A DNA stretch of 64,000 bases from assembly GCA_016712595.1 (NCBI GenBank), contig JADJQT010000001.1:1547501-1611500 (forward strand), given 5' to 3'. The position numbers and the translations under genes were made by a program. A model generated the notes under the pieces. It was not told the origin of the DNA. It was given only the letters and a program-made list of their open reading frames with translations, and searched no databases. Shown one piece after another: positions 16,247-23,954 of this stretch (the stretch's first letter is position 1; every line of letters starts with the position of its first letter). Source of the DNA: Rhodospirillales bacterium. Lineage in GTDB: Bacteria > Pseudomonadota > Alphaproteobacteria > Rhodospirillales > Defluviicoccaceae.

Positions 16247-17055
16247 GGCTGCGGCGGGGCGCCGCGGACGACGAAGTGCGGGTTGTCGAACCCTGGCTTG
16301 CCGTAGGTCAGCTCCTTGCCCTGCATGTCGGTGACCGAGCCGCCGGCGGCGAGCACGACGGCGTGGCCTGCCGCAGTATCCCATTCCATCGTCCGCCCGG
16401 TGCGTGGGTAGAGGTCGGCGCGTCCGCAGGCAACGAGGCAGAACTTGATCGAGCTGCCCGAGGAAATCGACTCCGCAAGATCGTACTGGGCGAGGAACGC
16501 CTCCAGCTCGGGATTGCGATGCGACTTGCTAGCGACGGCGACAAGGCCCGTTGCTGGCATCGGCCGGCAGGCGATCGGCCGCGCCGGTTCGCCGTCGATC
16601 GCCGCGAAGGCGCCGAGAGGACTGCCCCAGTACGTGGCGTTCTTCGCCGGCGCGTGGACGACGCCGAGGATCGGCCGGCCGTTCTCGATCAGGGCGATGT
16701 TGACGGTGAACTCGCCCTGACGCTTGACGAACTCCTTCGTGCCATCCAGGGGGTCGACCAGCCAGAACGGTGTGCCGTTGACGTCGGGCACGCGCCCCGC
16801 CGCGGCTTCTTCCTCGGCGACGATCGGATAGGCGTCGGTGACCTCCTGTCGCAGCGCGGCGAGAATCAGCGTCTCCGCCCGGCGGTCGGCCTCGGTCACC
16901 GGTGACGCGTCCCCCTTGGCTTCGACATCGAAGTCGGTGGTGTAGATTTCGAGGATTGCTGCGCCAGCGCGGAGCGTGATGTCGCGGACGCGTTCAACCA
17001 TGTCGGCCTTGATCTCGAGGCTCACGGTGTTTGTCTCCTGCGGTGATCTGGCCAT
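16243..17055 (-). CDS. cysQ: 3'(2'),5'-bisphosphate nucleotidase CysQ
   Basis: Inositol-monophosphatase-fold enzyme that hydrolyses PAP released in sulfate assimilation. About 270 aa. Metal-binding motifs are visible: ASPVTEADRRAE, PIVAEEEAA, WLVDPLDGTKEFVKR and MEWDTAAGHAVVLAAGG. EFVKR after DPLDGTK is typical of CysQ rather than SuhB. The ATG at 17055 is preferred; a start ten codons upstream would overlap the previous gene's stop region. It lies between the CoxL-like gene and sua5 in one minus-strand run. Confidence 0.92.
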   Translation of the reverse strand: MARSPQETNTVSLEIKADMVERVRDITLRAGAAILEIYTTDFDVEAKGDASPVTEADRRAETLILAALRQEVTDAYPIVAEEEAAAGRVPDVNGTPFWLVDPLDGTKEFVKRQGEFTVNIALIENGRPILGVVHAPAKNATYWGSPLGAFAAIDGEPARPIACRPMPATGLVAVASKSHRNPELEAFLAQYDLAESISSGSSIKFCLVACGRADLYPRTGRTMEWDTAAGHAVVLAAGGSVTDMQGKELTYGKPGFDNPHFVVRGAPPQP

Positions 17056-17078
17056 CGGTGATCCGGACGAAGTCCTGA

Positions 17079-19439
17079 TCAGCACCTGGCATTGGCAATG
17101 GCGCGCCAGATTGTCTCGGGGGTGAGCGGCATGTCAACATGCCGAACACCAAGTTCCGAGAGCGCGTCGATCGCCGCGTTTACCACCGCGGCGCAGGCGC
17201 CGATGGTTCCCGCCTCGCCGGCACCCTTGATGCCCATGGGATTGGTTGTACACGGCACCTGATTGTAGCGGAAATCGATCGGCGGAATATCGTGGGCGCG
17301 TGGCAGCGCATAGTCGACGAACGAGCCGCTGAGCAACTGTCCGGTTTCGCGATCGAAGATGGCGCGCTCGAACAGCGCCTGGCCGATCCCCTGGGCGATG
17401 CCGCCGTGGACCTGGCCCGCCAGGAGGAGCGGGTTGACCACCCGGCCGAAGTCGTCGACGACGTGGTAGGTGACGACTTGCACACGTCCGGTATCGGGCT
17501 CGATCTCGACTTCGCAGACGTGCGTGCCGTTGGGGAAGGTCGAGGCGGCGAGTTCGAAGCGGCCGCTGGCCTGCAGGGCGGATTCGCCCTCAACCGCCGT
17601 CCGGTTTTCCGGCGCGTTGACCGCCGCCGTCAGCTCGAGTAGGCCAATGCCGCGTTCGCTTCCAAAGACGGTGAAGCGGCCGCCTGCGAAGACGATGGCG
17701 TCCTGCGTCGCCTGCAGCAGGCGCGCGGCGTGTTCCCGGCCGCGTTCGATGAGCGCCGCGCACGCGGCGCGAACCGCTGGTCCGCCGACGGGCAGGGAGC
17801 GCGAGCCGCTCGTGCCGTTGCCGAAGGGGATGCGTCCGGTATCGCCCTGGGTGACGCGTATGGCCTCGAACGGCACGCCGAGATCCTCGCAGATGATCTG
17901 GGCATACGCCGTCTGGTGCCCCTGGCCGGTCGACTGGGTGCCGATCAGAAGCTCGATCGTGCCATCGTCGCCGCAGCGCAACGTCGCTTCTTCGGCATCG
18001 AAACCGCAGATTTCGACGTAGGACGACAGCCCCCGTCCGCGCAGGTACCCGCGCGCCCGTGCCTCCTGCCGCCGGTTTTCGAATCCGTTCCAGTCGGCGG
18101 CTGCCAGCGCGTCGTCGAGGTTGCGGGCGAAATTGCCGGAATCGTAGGTCGGCCCGGCGGCGGTATGGTAGGGCATCTGCTCCGGTCGAATGAAGTTGCG
18201 GCGACGGATTTCGTCGACGGCGAGGCCCAAGGTGTGTGCCGCCGCGTCCATCAGCCGCTCGACGAGGTAGGCCGCTTCCGGCCGCCCGGCGCCGCGGTAG
18301 GCGTCAATCGGTACGGTGTTGGTGTAAACGCCGCGACAGGTGGCGAAGATCTGCCCGATCGCGTAGGACCCGGAGAGCATGCAGCCCGTCATCTGCGAGG
18401 GGATCGCCGGCGCGAACTCGTTCAGATAGGCCCCCATGTTGGCGAGCGTGTCGACTCGCAGCGCCTGCAGCGTGCCATCTTGCGTGAACGCGGCGACGAT
18501 GTGGTTGCGTTGATCGCGACCGTGGGTGTCGCCCTGAAAGGCTTCCATCCGGTCGGCTATCCACCGGACCGGCCGGCCCAGCCGCGCCGCGGCCCACAAC
18601 ACCAGCGCTTCTTCCGGATAGTGAAAGATCTTGGTGCCGAACCCGCCACCGACGTCGGGCACGATCACCCGCAGTTTTTCTGCGGGAACCTTCAGCGTGT
18701 GCTGGCAGAGATGGTCGCGGATCTGGTGTGCGCCCTGGCTCGAGGTGATGAGCGTGTACGCGCCCGTGGCGGCGTCGAAAGCGCCGATTGCCGCGCGCGC
18801 TTCCATCGGGCAGGGGATCACCCGGTTGTTGACCAGCGTCAGCCGCACGACGTGCGCTGCGGCCGCGATCGTGGTGGTGACGGCGGCTTCGTCTCCCCGC
18901 GACCAGAAGAAGGCGAGGTTCCCGGGAGCGCCCGGCCAGATGTCGCCGGGCGCGGGCCCGGCGGTTGCGTCCTCGGCAATCGCGTCCTCGGCAATCGCGT
19001 CCTCGATCGTCGCGACCGCGCTCAGCGGTCGGTAGTCGATAAAGAGCGCCTCGGCGGCATTCAGCGCGTCGGCTCGCGTTTCGGCGATGATGAACGCCAC
19101 CGGCTCGCCGACGAAGCGGACCCGCCCGGACGCGAGCAGCGGTCTTCCCGGCGACGGCATCGTCTCTCCAGCCTCGTTCCTTACGGTGACGGCGCACGGA
19201 ATCTCACCCAGGCCGGCGGCGGCGAGGTCGTTCGCCGTGATCACGGCAAGCACCCCCGGCATGGCCAGTGCCGCTTCGGCATCGATCCCCGCGATCTCGG
19301 CATGCGCATGCATCGAGCGTAAAACGACGGCGTGCGCTTGGCCGGGCAGGCTGAAGTCGGCGGTATAGCGGCCGGTTCCGGTCAGAAAGCGCTGGTCTTC
19401 GCTGCGTGGGACCGGCTGGCTCAGTCCGAAGCGCCGCAT
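17079..19439 (-). CDS. Molybdopterin-binding large subunit, xanthine dehydrogenase / CoxL family
   Basis: About 786 aa. Two-domain aldehyde oxidase/xanthine dehydrogenase fold: a hammerhead domain starts at QRFLTGTGRYTADF, and cofactor loops include VGGGFGTKIF, the active-site loop AYRGAGRPEAAYL and the catalytic-glutamate loop KGAGEAGTIG. AYRGAGR resembles so-called form II CoxL sequences, not the AYXCSFR loop of genuine CO dehydrogenase, so CO oxidation should not be assumed. The FAD (CoxM) and 2Fe-2S (CoxS) subunits are not adjacent. A 15-bp repeat encodes tandem IAEDA at about residues 143-157. GGGAG precedes the chosen ATG. Confidence 0.88.
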   Translation of the reverse strand: MRRFGLSQPVPRSEDQRFLTGTGRYTADFSLPGQAHAVVLRSMHAHAEIAGIDAEAALAMPGVLAVITANDLAAAGLGEIPCAVTVRNEAGETMPSPGRPLLASGRVRFVGEPVAFIIAETRADALNAAEALFIDYRPLSAVATIEDAIAEDAIAEDATAGPAPGDIWPGAPGNLAFFWSRGDEAAVTTTIAAAAHVVRLTLVNNRVIPCPMEARAAIGAFDAATGAYTLITSSQGAHQIRDHLCQHTLKVPAEKLRVIVPDVGGGFGTKIFHYPEEALVLWAAARLGRPVRWIADRMEAFQGDTHGRDQRNHIVAAFTQDGTLQALRVDTLANMGAYLNEFAPAIPSQMTGCMLSGSYAIGQIFATCRGVYTNTVPIDAYRGAGRPEAAYLVERLMDAAAHTLGLAVDEIRRRNFIRPEQMPYHTAAGPTYDSGNFARNLDDALAAADWNGFENRRQEARARGYLRGRGLSSYVEICGFDAEEATLRCGDDGTIELLIGTQSTGQGHQTAYAQIICEDLGVPFEAIRVTQGDTGRIPFGNGTSGSRSLPVGGPAVRAACAALIERGREHAARLLQATQDAIVFAGGRFTVFGSERGIGLLELTAAVNAPENRTAVEGESALQASGRFELAASTFPNGTHVCEVEIEPDTGRVQVVTYHVVDDFGRVVNPLLLAGQVHGGIAQGIGQALFERAIFDRETGQLLSGSFVDYALPRAHDIPPIDFRYNQVPCTTNPMGIKGAGEAGTIGACAAVVNAAIDALSELGVRHVDMPLTPETIWRAIANARC
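18964..19007. repeat. 15-bp in-frame tandem repeat in the CoxL-like gene
   Basis: About three near-identical copies of a 15-bp unit (gcgtcctcggcaatc) encode repeated IAEDA. It is likely a replication-slippage expansion in a surface loop, since no frame change results. Confidence 0.6.
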
Positions 19440-19550
19440 GACCGGGTCTCCCTTGATTGCCCCCGGCGATTGCGCCGAAAAGGCGCATGACGCATCCCCG
19501 CGCCGAAGAGGCGGACAACACATTCTGGCGATAATAGCGGCAAGCGCGCG

Positions 19551-20186
19551 TCAGCTCCACACCGGCTGCGTCAGCGCATCGCTCGAGACACTGAGGGCGG
19601 AAAACCGCTGCGCACGGATGTCGTCGGACCAGTAGGTGGGCGAAAACCCGGCTTTCAGCTTGAGGTGTTCGAGAAAATCGCGCGGCTGGGAAAGCTGCTC
19701 CCAGACCTGAGGCAGGAAAACCGCGCGGCGCCCGTTACCGCTGATCACGATGCCATCGCGGCCGGGGCGGAGCTGCTCGAGTAGATTGTCCTCGCAGGTG
19801 AAATCGATCGTCTGGGGCGGGGTCAGCACCGATATGCCCAGACGCAGTGAAGTGCGCTCGGCAGCAGTGAGCGGCGGAAAGCGAGTGTCGGCGAACGCGG
19901 CGGAATAGGCGTTGATGCGTACGTCATCGCCGAGCGGGCGGACGGCTTCGATCGAGCCGACGCACCCGCGCAGGCGATCACCAGCGCGCAGGGTGACGAA
20001 CGCCGCCCCGAAACGGCGCAGCGCCTCCGGCTGGTCCACCGCCGCAAGAGGGCTGCCATGGCGCAGGCCGTGCTCGATCGATGCTGCGGCGAGACGTATC
20101 AGCGCCTCGCCGTGACGGTCGAGCAGAGCGCGGCACGCGGCTTCGCCGGCGTCGTCATCCCACGCAGCTTCGCCGGCGATATCCAC
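19551..20186 (-). CDS. amrA: AmmeMemoRadiSam system protein A (AMMECR1 domain)
   Basis: A 211-aa AMMECR1-fold protein with the hallmark LRGCVGSIEA and FPPLTAAE; the tail LKAGFSPTYWSDDI is also typical. AMMECR1 proteins recur with MEMO-like and radical SAM proteins; their biochemical role is unsettled. The start is GTG at 20186, 6 bp after the stop of the MEMO-like gene on the same strand, so the two are probably cotranscribed and divergent from the radical SAM gene. Confidence 0.9.
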   Translation of the reverse strand: MDIAGEAAWDDDAGEAACRALLDRHGEALIRLAAASIEHGLRHGSPLAAVDQPEALRRFGAAFVTLRAGDRLRGCVGSIEAVRPLGDDVRINAYSAAFADTRFPPLTAAERTSLRLGISVLTPPQTIDFTCEDNLLEQLRPGRDGIVISGNGRRAVFLPQVWEQLSQPRDFLEHLKLKAGFSPTYWSDDIRAQRFSALSVSSDALTQPVWS

Positions 20187-20192
20187 CGCGCG

Positions 20193-21017
20193 TTATCCGG
20201 GGGGGCCGGACGATGCGGCGGCGAACATCCATGCCCCGTAGCCGACGACGCGCTGCCGGTTTCCTGCGGTATCGCCGGAGTTGCGCAGGTCCAGTGTCGT
20301 CACCTTGAGATGACGACGGCGGGCGACGGCCAGGAGACCCGCGATCGGAACCCGACCGCACGCCCGCTCATAGTCGAGAGCGCCAGCGGATAGGGTCTCG
20401 ATCAGCCGGCAGGTGCCGGCATCCACCCGCCGCGCGGTGGCATAGTCGAGGTAGTGACTGAGATCGGAACTGACGACGATGACGGTCTCGGGGCCACCCC
20501 ATACTCGCTCGAGCACGGCTGCCACGTCCGCCACCGAGGCGTCGCCGGCGACCAGCGGGACTAAGGTGAACTGCGGCAGGATCGCCTGCAGGAAGGGGAG
20601 CTGGACCTCCAGCGAATGCTCTTCGGCGTGCGGCGCGTCCCAGGCATGTACGCAGTCCAGTGTCAGCACATCTTCGATCGCGGCCCGATCGAGTTCGATC
20701 CGGCCCAGTGGTGTTTCGAAGGCGTCGACGGTCGGCACCGCCAGACCTAGCAGCCGGACCCGATGGCATGGCCCGATGACAACGACGCGCCGGATGATCC
20801 CCGCGGCTGGCGCGAGGCGCGCATAGGCCGACGCGGCGACCGGCGCCGAATAGACATACCCGGCGTGCGGGGCGATAATCGCTTTGGGGACACCCGGATC
20901 GATCGGATCGACGCGTTGGCGCGCGTCGGTGAGAACGTCGCCAAGCACGGCGCTGAGAGCGCCAGCGTTCTCGGGGTAAAACATTCCTGCGACTGCGGCA
21001 TGCCGGACGTTTGTCAT
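20193..21017 (-). CDS. amrB: AmmeMemoRadiSam system protein B (MEMO1 family)
   Basis: About 274 aa with MEMO-family motifs: AVAGMFYPENAG, IIAPHAGYVYSAPV, VVIGPCHRV, EEHSLEVQLPFLQ and VSSDLSHYLDY, including the histidines that form the extradiol-dioxygenase-like pocket. Human MEMO1 binds iron or copper; the bacterial reaction is unknown. The ATG at 21017 has GGGAGG about 8 nt upstream. A GTG-type start five codons earlier is less likely. First gene of the amrB-amrA pair. Confidence 0.92.
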   Translation of the reverse strand: MTNVRHAAVAGMFYPENAGALSAVLGDVLTDARQRVDPIDPGVPKAIIAPHAGYVYSAPVAASAYARLAPAAGIIRRVVVIGPCHRVRLLGLAVPTVDAFETPLGRIELDRAAIEDVLTLDCVHAWDAPHAEEHSLEVQLPFLQAILPQFTLVPLVAGDASVADVAAVLERVWGGPETVIVVSSDLSHYLDYATARRVDAGTCRLIETLSAGALDYERACGRVPIAGLLAVARRRHLKVTTLDLRNSGDTAGNRQRVVGYGAWMFAAASSGPPG

Positions 21018-21052
21018 TGGTCGCCCTCCCACACCATATCTATCTATTTGTC

Positions 21053-21060
21053 ATTATAAT
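21053..21060. promoter_or_regulatory. Overlapping two-strand -10-like box
   Basis: ATTATAAT reads TATAAT on both strands, in an unusually A/T-rich patch between the divergent amrB and amrS genes. It lies 36 bp from the amrB start and about 109 bp from the amrS start. No good -35 box was seen on either side, so this is only a candidate. Confidence 0.25.
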
Positions 21061-21168
21061 TTAATCACGTGACGGCCGTAGCGCCAGTGTGGCGAGGCGT
21101 TTTGACGCCGTCGGCGGTTTGGTGACGTGGATGGCGAAGCGGCGGCGAGCTGTCCCTCGGAGGACGTG

Positions 21169-22260
21169 ATGACGGAATTGCCTGTGGATGGTTTGTTTCC
21201 CGGCCGTCATTGGCAGGTGCTTGCCGACGGGCGCGTGCAGTGCGACGTCTGCCCGCGTTTCTGCCGGCTCAACGAGGGCCAGCGTGGGCTGTGCTTCGTT
21301 CGCGCCCGTCACGGCGACGGTATCGTGCTGACCACGTGGGGCCGCTCCAGCGGCTTTTGCGTCGATCCGATCGAGAAAAAACCGCTGAACCATTTCTTGC
21401 CCGGCACGCCGGTGCTGTCGTTCGGCACCGCCGGCTGCAACCTGACCTGCAAGTTCTGCCAAAACTGGGATATCTCGAAATCACGGGAATTCGACCGCCT
21501 GACCGATCGCGCGAGCCCCGAGGCGATCGCCCAGGCGGCGAAGGCGAGTGGCTGCCGCAGCGTCGCCTTTACCTACAACGATCCGGTGATTTTCTTCGAA
21601 TATGCCATCGACGTCGCTGAGGCCTGCCACGCCGCTGGCATCAAGACGGTGGCGGTGACCGCCGGTTACATGTGCGAGGCACCACGCGCCGAGTTCTACC
21701 GCCACATCGATGCGGCGAACGTCGACCTCAAGGGGTTTTCCGAGACTTTCTATCGTTCGCTGTGCTCGGCGCACCTGCAACCGGTGCTGGAGACCTTGCT
21801 CTATCTCAAGCGCGAAACCCAGGTCTGGTTTGAGATCACGACGCTTTTGATCCCGGGCGAGAACGACAGCGAGGCCGAACTCGACGCGATGACCGGCTGG
21901 ATCGCCGAAAACCTGGGGGCGGGCGTTCCGCTTCACTTCACCGCGTTTCATCCCGACTGGAAGATGCGCGATACGCCGTCGACGCCGCCGTCAACGTTGA
22001 CGCGTGCGCGCGAGATCGCGATGCGAAACGGCATCCGATATGTCTATACCGGCAACGTTCACGATTCCCATGGCGGCTCGACGTGGTGCCATTCCTGCGG
22101 CGGACTCCTGATCGAGCGCGACTGGTATCGTCTCGGCGACTGGCGCCTCGACGACGGCCGGTGCGCACACTGCGGTGCCGTGTGCGCCGGCGTCTTCGAC
22201 GGACCGCCTGGCGACTGGGGGCGCCGGCGCGCGCCGCTAAAGATCGGCATGTTCGCCTGA
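21169..22260 (+). CDS. amrS: AmmeMemoRadiSam system radical SAM enzyme
   Basis: About 363 aa. The radical SAM cluster motif is CNLTCKFC, preceded by a Cys-rich N-terminal segment (CDVCPRFCRLNEGQRGLC). A C-terminal zinc-finger-like module (CHSCGGLL...CAHCGAVC) is typical of this PflA-like family. It would use a 4Fe-4S cluster and SAM for radical chemistry on an unknown substrate with the AMMECR1 and MEMO partners. The ATG at 21169 has GGAGG close upstream; the in-frame extension to 21127 has no better signal. Confidence 0.92.
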   Translation: MTELPVDGLFPGRHWQVLADGRVQCDVCPRFCRLNEGQRGLCFVRARHGDGIVLTTWGRSSGFCVDPIEKKPLNHFLPGTPVLSFGTAGCNLTCKFCQNWDISKSREFDRLTDRASPEAIAQAAKASGCRSVAFTYNDPVIFFEYAIDVAEACHAAGIKTVAVTAGYMCEAPRAEFYRHIDAANVDLKGFSETFYRSLCSAHLQPVLETLLYLKRETQVWFEITTLLIPGENDSEAELDAMTGWIAENLGAGVPLHFTAFHPDWKMRDTPSTPPSTLTRAREIAMRNGIRYVYTGNVHDSHGGSTWCHSCGGLLIERDWYRLGDWRLDDGRCAHCGAVCAGVFDGPPGDWGRRRAPLKIGMFA

Positions 22261-22314
22261 CCGGTGCGTCGGGTGCCATCCCGTCGGTCACGCCTGCCCA
22301 CGCCTGCCCACACC

Positions 22315-22339
22315 CGCCCGCACCCGACCGTCGCGGGCG
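22315..22339 (+). terminator. GC hairpin after amrS
   Basis: CGCCCGC/GCGGGCG stem with an 11-nt loop, about 55 bp past the amrS stop, following a CACGCCTGCC tandem repeat (from about 22290). No U-run; a weak terminator at best. Confidence 0.25.
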
Positions 22340-22517
22340 TGTGATCGGCTGCTCTCTGGTCTCATAATCGCGCCTGGTCTACACCGGGGTGGTCGCGAGA
22401 AGAGCGCGGCGGTCCGGCAACGGGAACCAGCAGCCCGTCCGCCACGCCGGGCGATCGGCCCGTCCGCCAAGAGGTGAAAACCACCTGTTGCGACCGATGA
22501 GAGAAGGGACATCGAGG

Positions 22518-23147
22518 ATGAAATTTTACGATTTTGCCGCCGCTCCCAGCCCTCGCCGCGTGCGGATCTTCGCCATGGAAAAGGGTCTCCAGTTGCCGAC
22601 GGTGCAGATCAATCTGCGTGCGGGTGAACATTTGCAACCGGCATTCCGGGCGCTCAATCCCTGGTGCACCGTGCCGGTTATCGAACTCGACGACGGCACG
22701 GCGATCAGCGAAGCCGGGGCGTGCTGCCTTTATCTCGAAGCTGCGCATCCGCAGCCACCGCTCTTCGGCCGCGACGCTACCGAGAAAGCCGTGATTGCCA
22801 TGTGGGATCACCGTTGCGAGATCGACGGCTTTCTTGCCGTTGCCGAGGCGCTGCGCAACGAGAGCAAGGGGATGGTGGGGCGCGCCCTTACCGGTCCCGT
22901 CGGTTACGAGCAGATACCGGCGCTCGCCGAGCGCGGCAAGGTGCGGGTCGGGCATTTCTTCGAAAGGCTCGACGAACGCCTGGCCACGACGGAGTTCGTC
23001 GGCGGCGGGACCTACAGCGTTGCCGACATCACCGCTTTCGTCTCCGTCGACTTCGCCGGCTGGATCAAGCTGTCCATTCCCGAAAATCTCGTCCACCTGC
23101 GCCGCTGGTTCGAGGCGATGAAGGCACGCCCGAGCGCCGCTGCCTAA
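22518..23147 (+). CDS. Glutathione S-transferase
   Basis: A 209-aa cytosolic GST: an N-terminal thioredoxin-like domain (MKFYDFAAAPSPRRVRIFAMEKGL..., NPWCTVPVIELDDGTAISEAGACCLYLE with the glutathione-binding cis-Pro and E-S/A block) and an all-helical C-terminal domain (YSVADITAFVSVDFAG is the GST C-terminal folding motif). The substrate is unknown. The ATG at 22518 fits the domain start; the open frame upstream encodes Arg-rich sequence. The 3' end overlaps the convergent PAP2 gene by 4 bp. Confidence 0.92.
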   Translation: MKFYDFAAAPSPRRVRIFAMEKGLQLPTVQINLRAGEHLQPAFRALNPWCTVPVIELDDGTAISEAGACCLYLEAAHPQPPLFGRDATEKAVIAMWDHRCEIDGFLAVAEALRNESKGMVGRALTGPVGYEQIPALAERGKVRVGHFFERLDERLATTEFVGGGTYSVADITAFVSVDFAGWIKLSIPENLVHLRRWFEAMKARPSAAA

Positions 23148-23941
23148 TCGCGCCGCGCGCCTGCGGGCGCTCGGGATGGGGCGGTGATGTCGCTGGGATG
23201 CCCGATCGCGTCTCCATCCGATTCGACGTGGCCGCGACGTTGCAACGCGAGGGCGACCAGCCAGCACGCGATCGCCCAGGCGGAGCCGGCACACCAGCCG
23301 GCGAGGACGTCCGTCGGCCAGTGAACGCCGAGGTAAACCCGGCTGCAGCCGATCAGGACGGTCAGCACGACCGCGCTCACGAGCAGATAAGCCTTGATGC
23401 GCCACTGCGGCTGAACCCGGGCCAGCAATGCGCCGAGAGTGAGGTAGGTCGCGGCCGACAGCATCGCGTGGCCGCTCGGAAAGCTCAGCGTAAATACCTC
23501 GACCGCGTGTGGGACAAGCTCAGGACGCGGCCGATCGAACGCTTTCTTGAGCACGGTGCTGAGCAGCATGCCGCCGCCGACGCAGAAAAACACCAGCAGC
23601 GCCGCCTGACGTTTACGAACGACGAACAAAAAGCCGATCGCCGCCAGCGCCACGAGGGTCAGCACCGCGTAGCCGCCGAGGCTGGTGATGTCCCGCGCCG
23701 CGATTTCCAGCCAGATCGGCCCGATGGGATCGCCGAGGTCGCGCGGGTTGCGCAAGGCGAGCAGCACGGCACGGTCGAAGGCGTGGGTGTCGCCCTCCAT
23801 CACCTCGTCGGCGAGGCGGAAAAAGGCGAGCAGAATGACGGCGAGGCCGAGCGACCAGCCGAGAATGGCAACTTCGTTGCGGTCGAGGTGCGCTCCGAGC
23901 GCGCGCAGTCGCAAGGTGATCTGCTTGAAGGGCTGAAGAAT
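23144..23941 (-). CDS. PAP2-family membrane phosphatase
   Basis: An integral membrane lipid-phosphatase-like protein of up to 265 aa. The three motifs are present: KKAFDRPRPE, FTLSFPSGHAML and SRVYLGVHWPTD, in a six-helix context. Likely substrates are phosphatidic acid or undecaprenyl pyrophosphate. The start is uncertain. No ATG or GTG fits; a perfect GGAGG (23948-23952) lies 6 nt before an in-frame ATT at 23941, and a TTG at 23914 lacks a visible ribosome site. The gene begins just after the stop of the upstream exported-protein gene, so it may be coupled to it. Confidence 0.88.
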   Translation of the reverse strand: MLQPFKQITLRLRALGAHLDRNEVAILGWSLGLAVILLAFFRLADEVMEGDTHAFDRAVLLALRNPRDLGDPIGPIWLEIAARDITSLGGYAVLTLVALAAIGFLFVVRKRQAALLVFFCVGGGMLLSTVLKKAFDRPRPELVPHAVEVFTLSFPSGHAMLSAATYLTLGALLARVQPQWRIKAYLLVSAVVLTVLIGCSRVYLGVHWPTDVLAGWCAGSAWAIACWLVALALQRRGHVESDGDAIGHPSDITAPSRAPAGARRD

Positions 23942-23954
23942 CGATTGCCTCCGA

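Noticed and set aside
14300..16306. 668-codon plus-strand open frame across the FAD oxidase and sua5
   Set aside because: Spans two clear minus-strand genes with family motifs; low-complexity translation typical of a shadow frame.
17730..19322. 530-codon plus-strand open frame opposite the CoxL-like gene
   Set aside because: Antisense shadow of conserved cofactor-loop coding sequence; no recognisable domain.
17079..19439. Aerobic CO dehydrogenase large subunit
   Set aside because: The active-site loop reads AYRGAGR, not the AYXCSFR loop of true CoxL, and coxM/coxS are absent.
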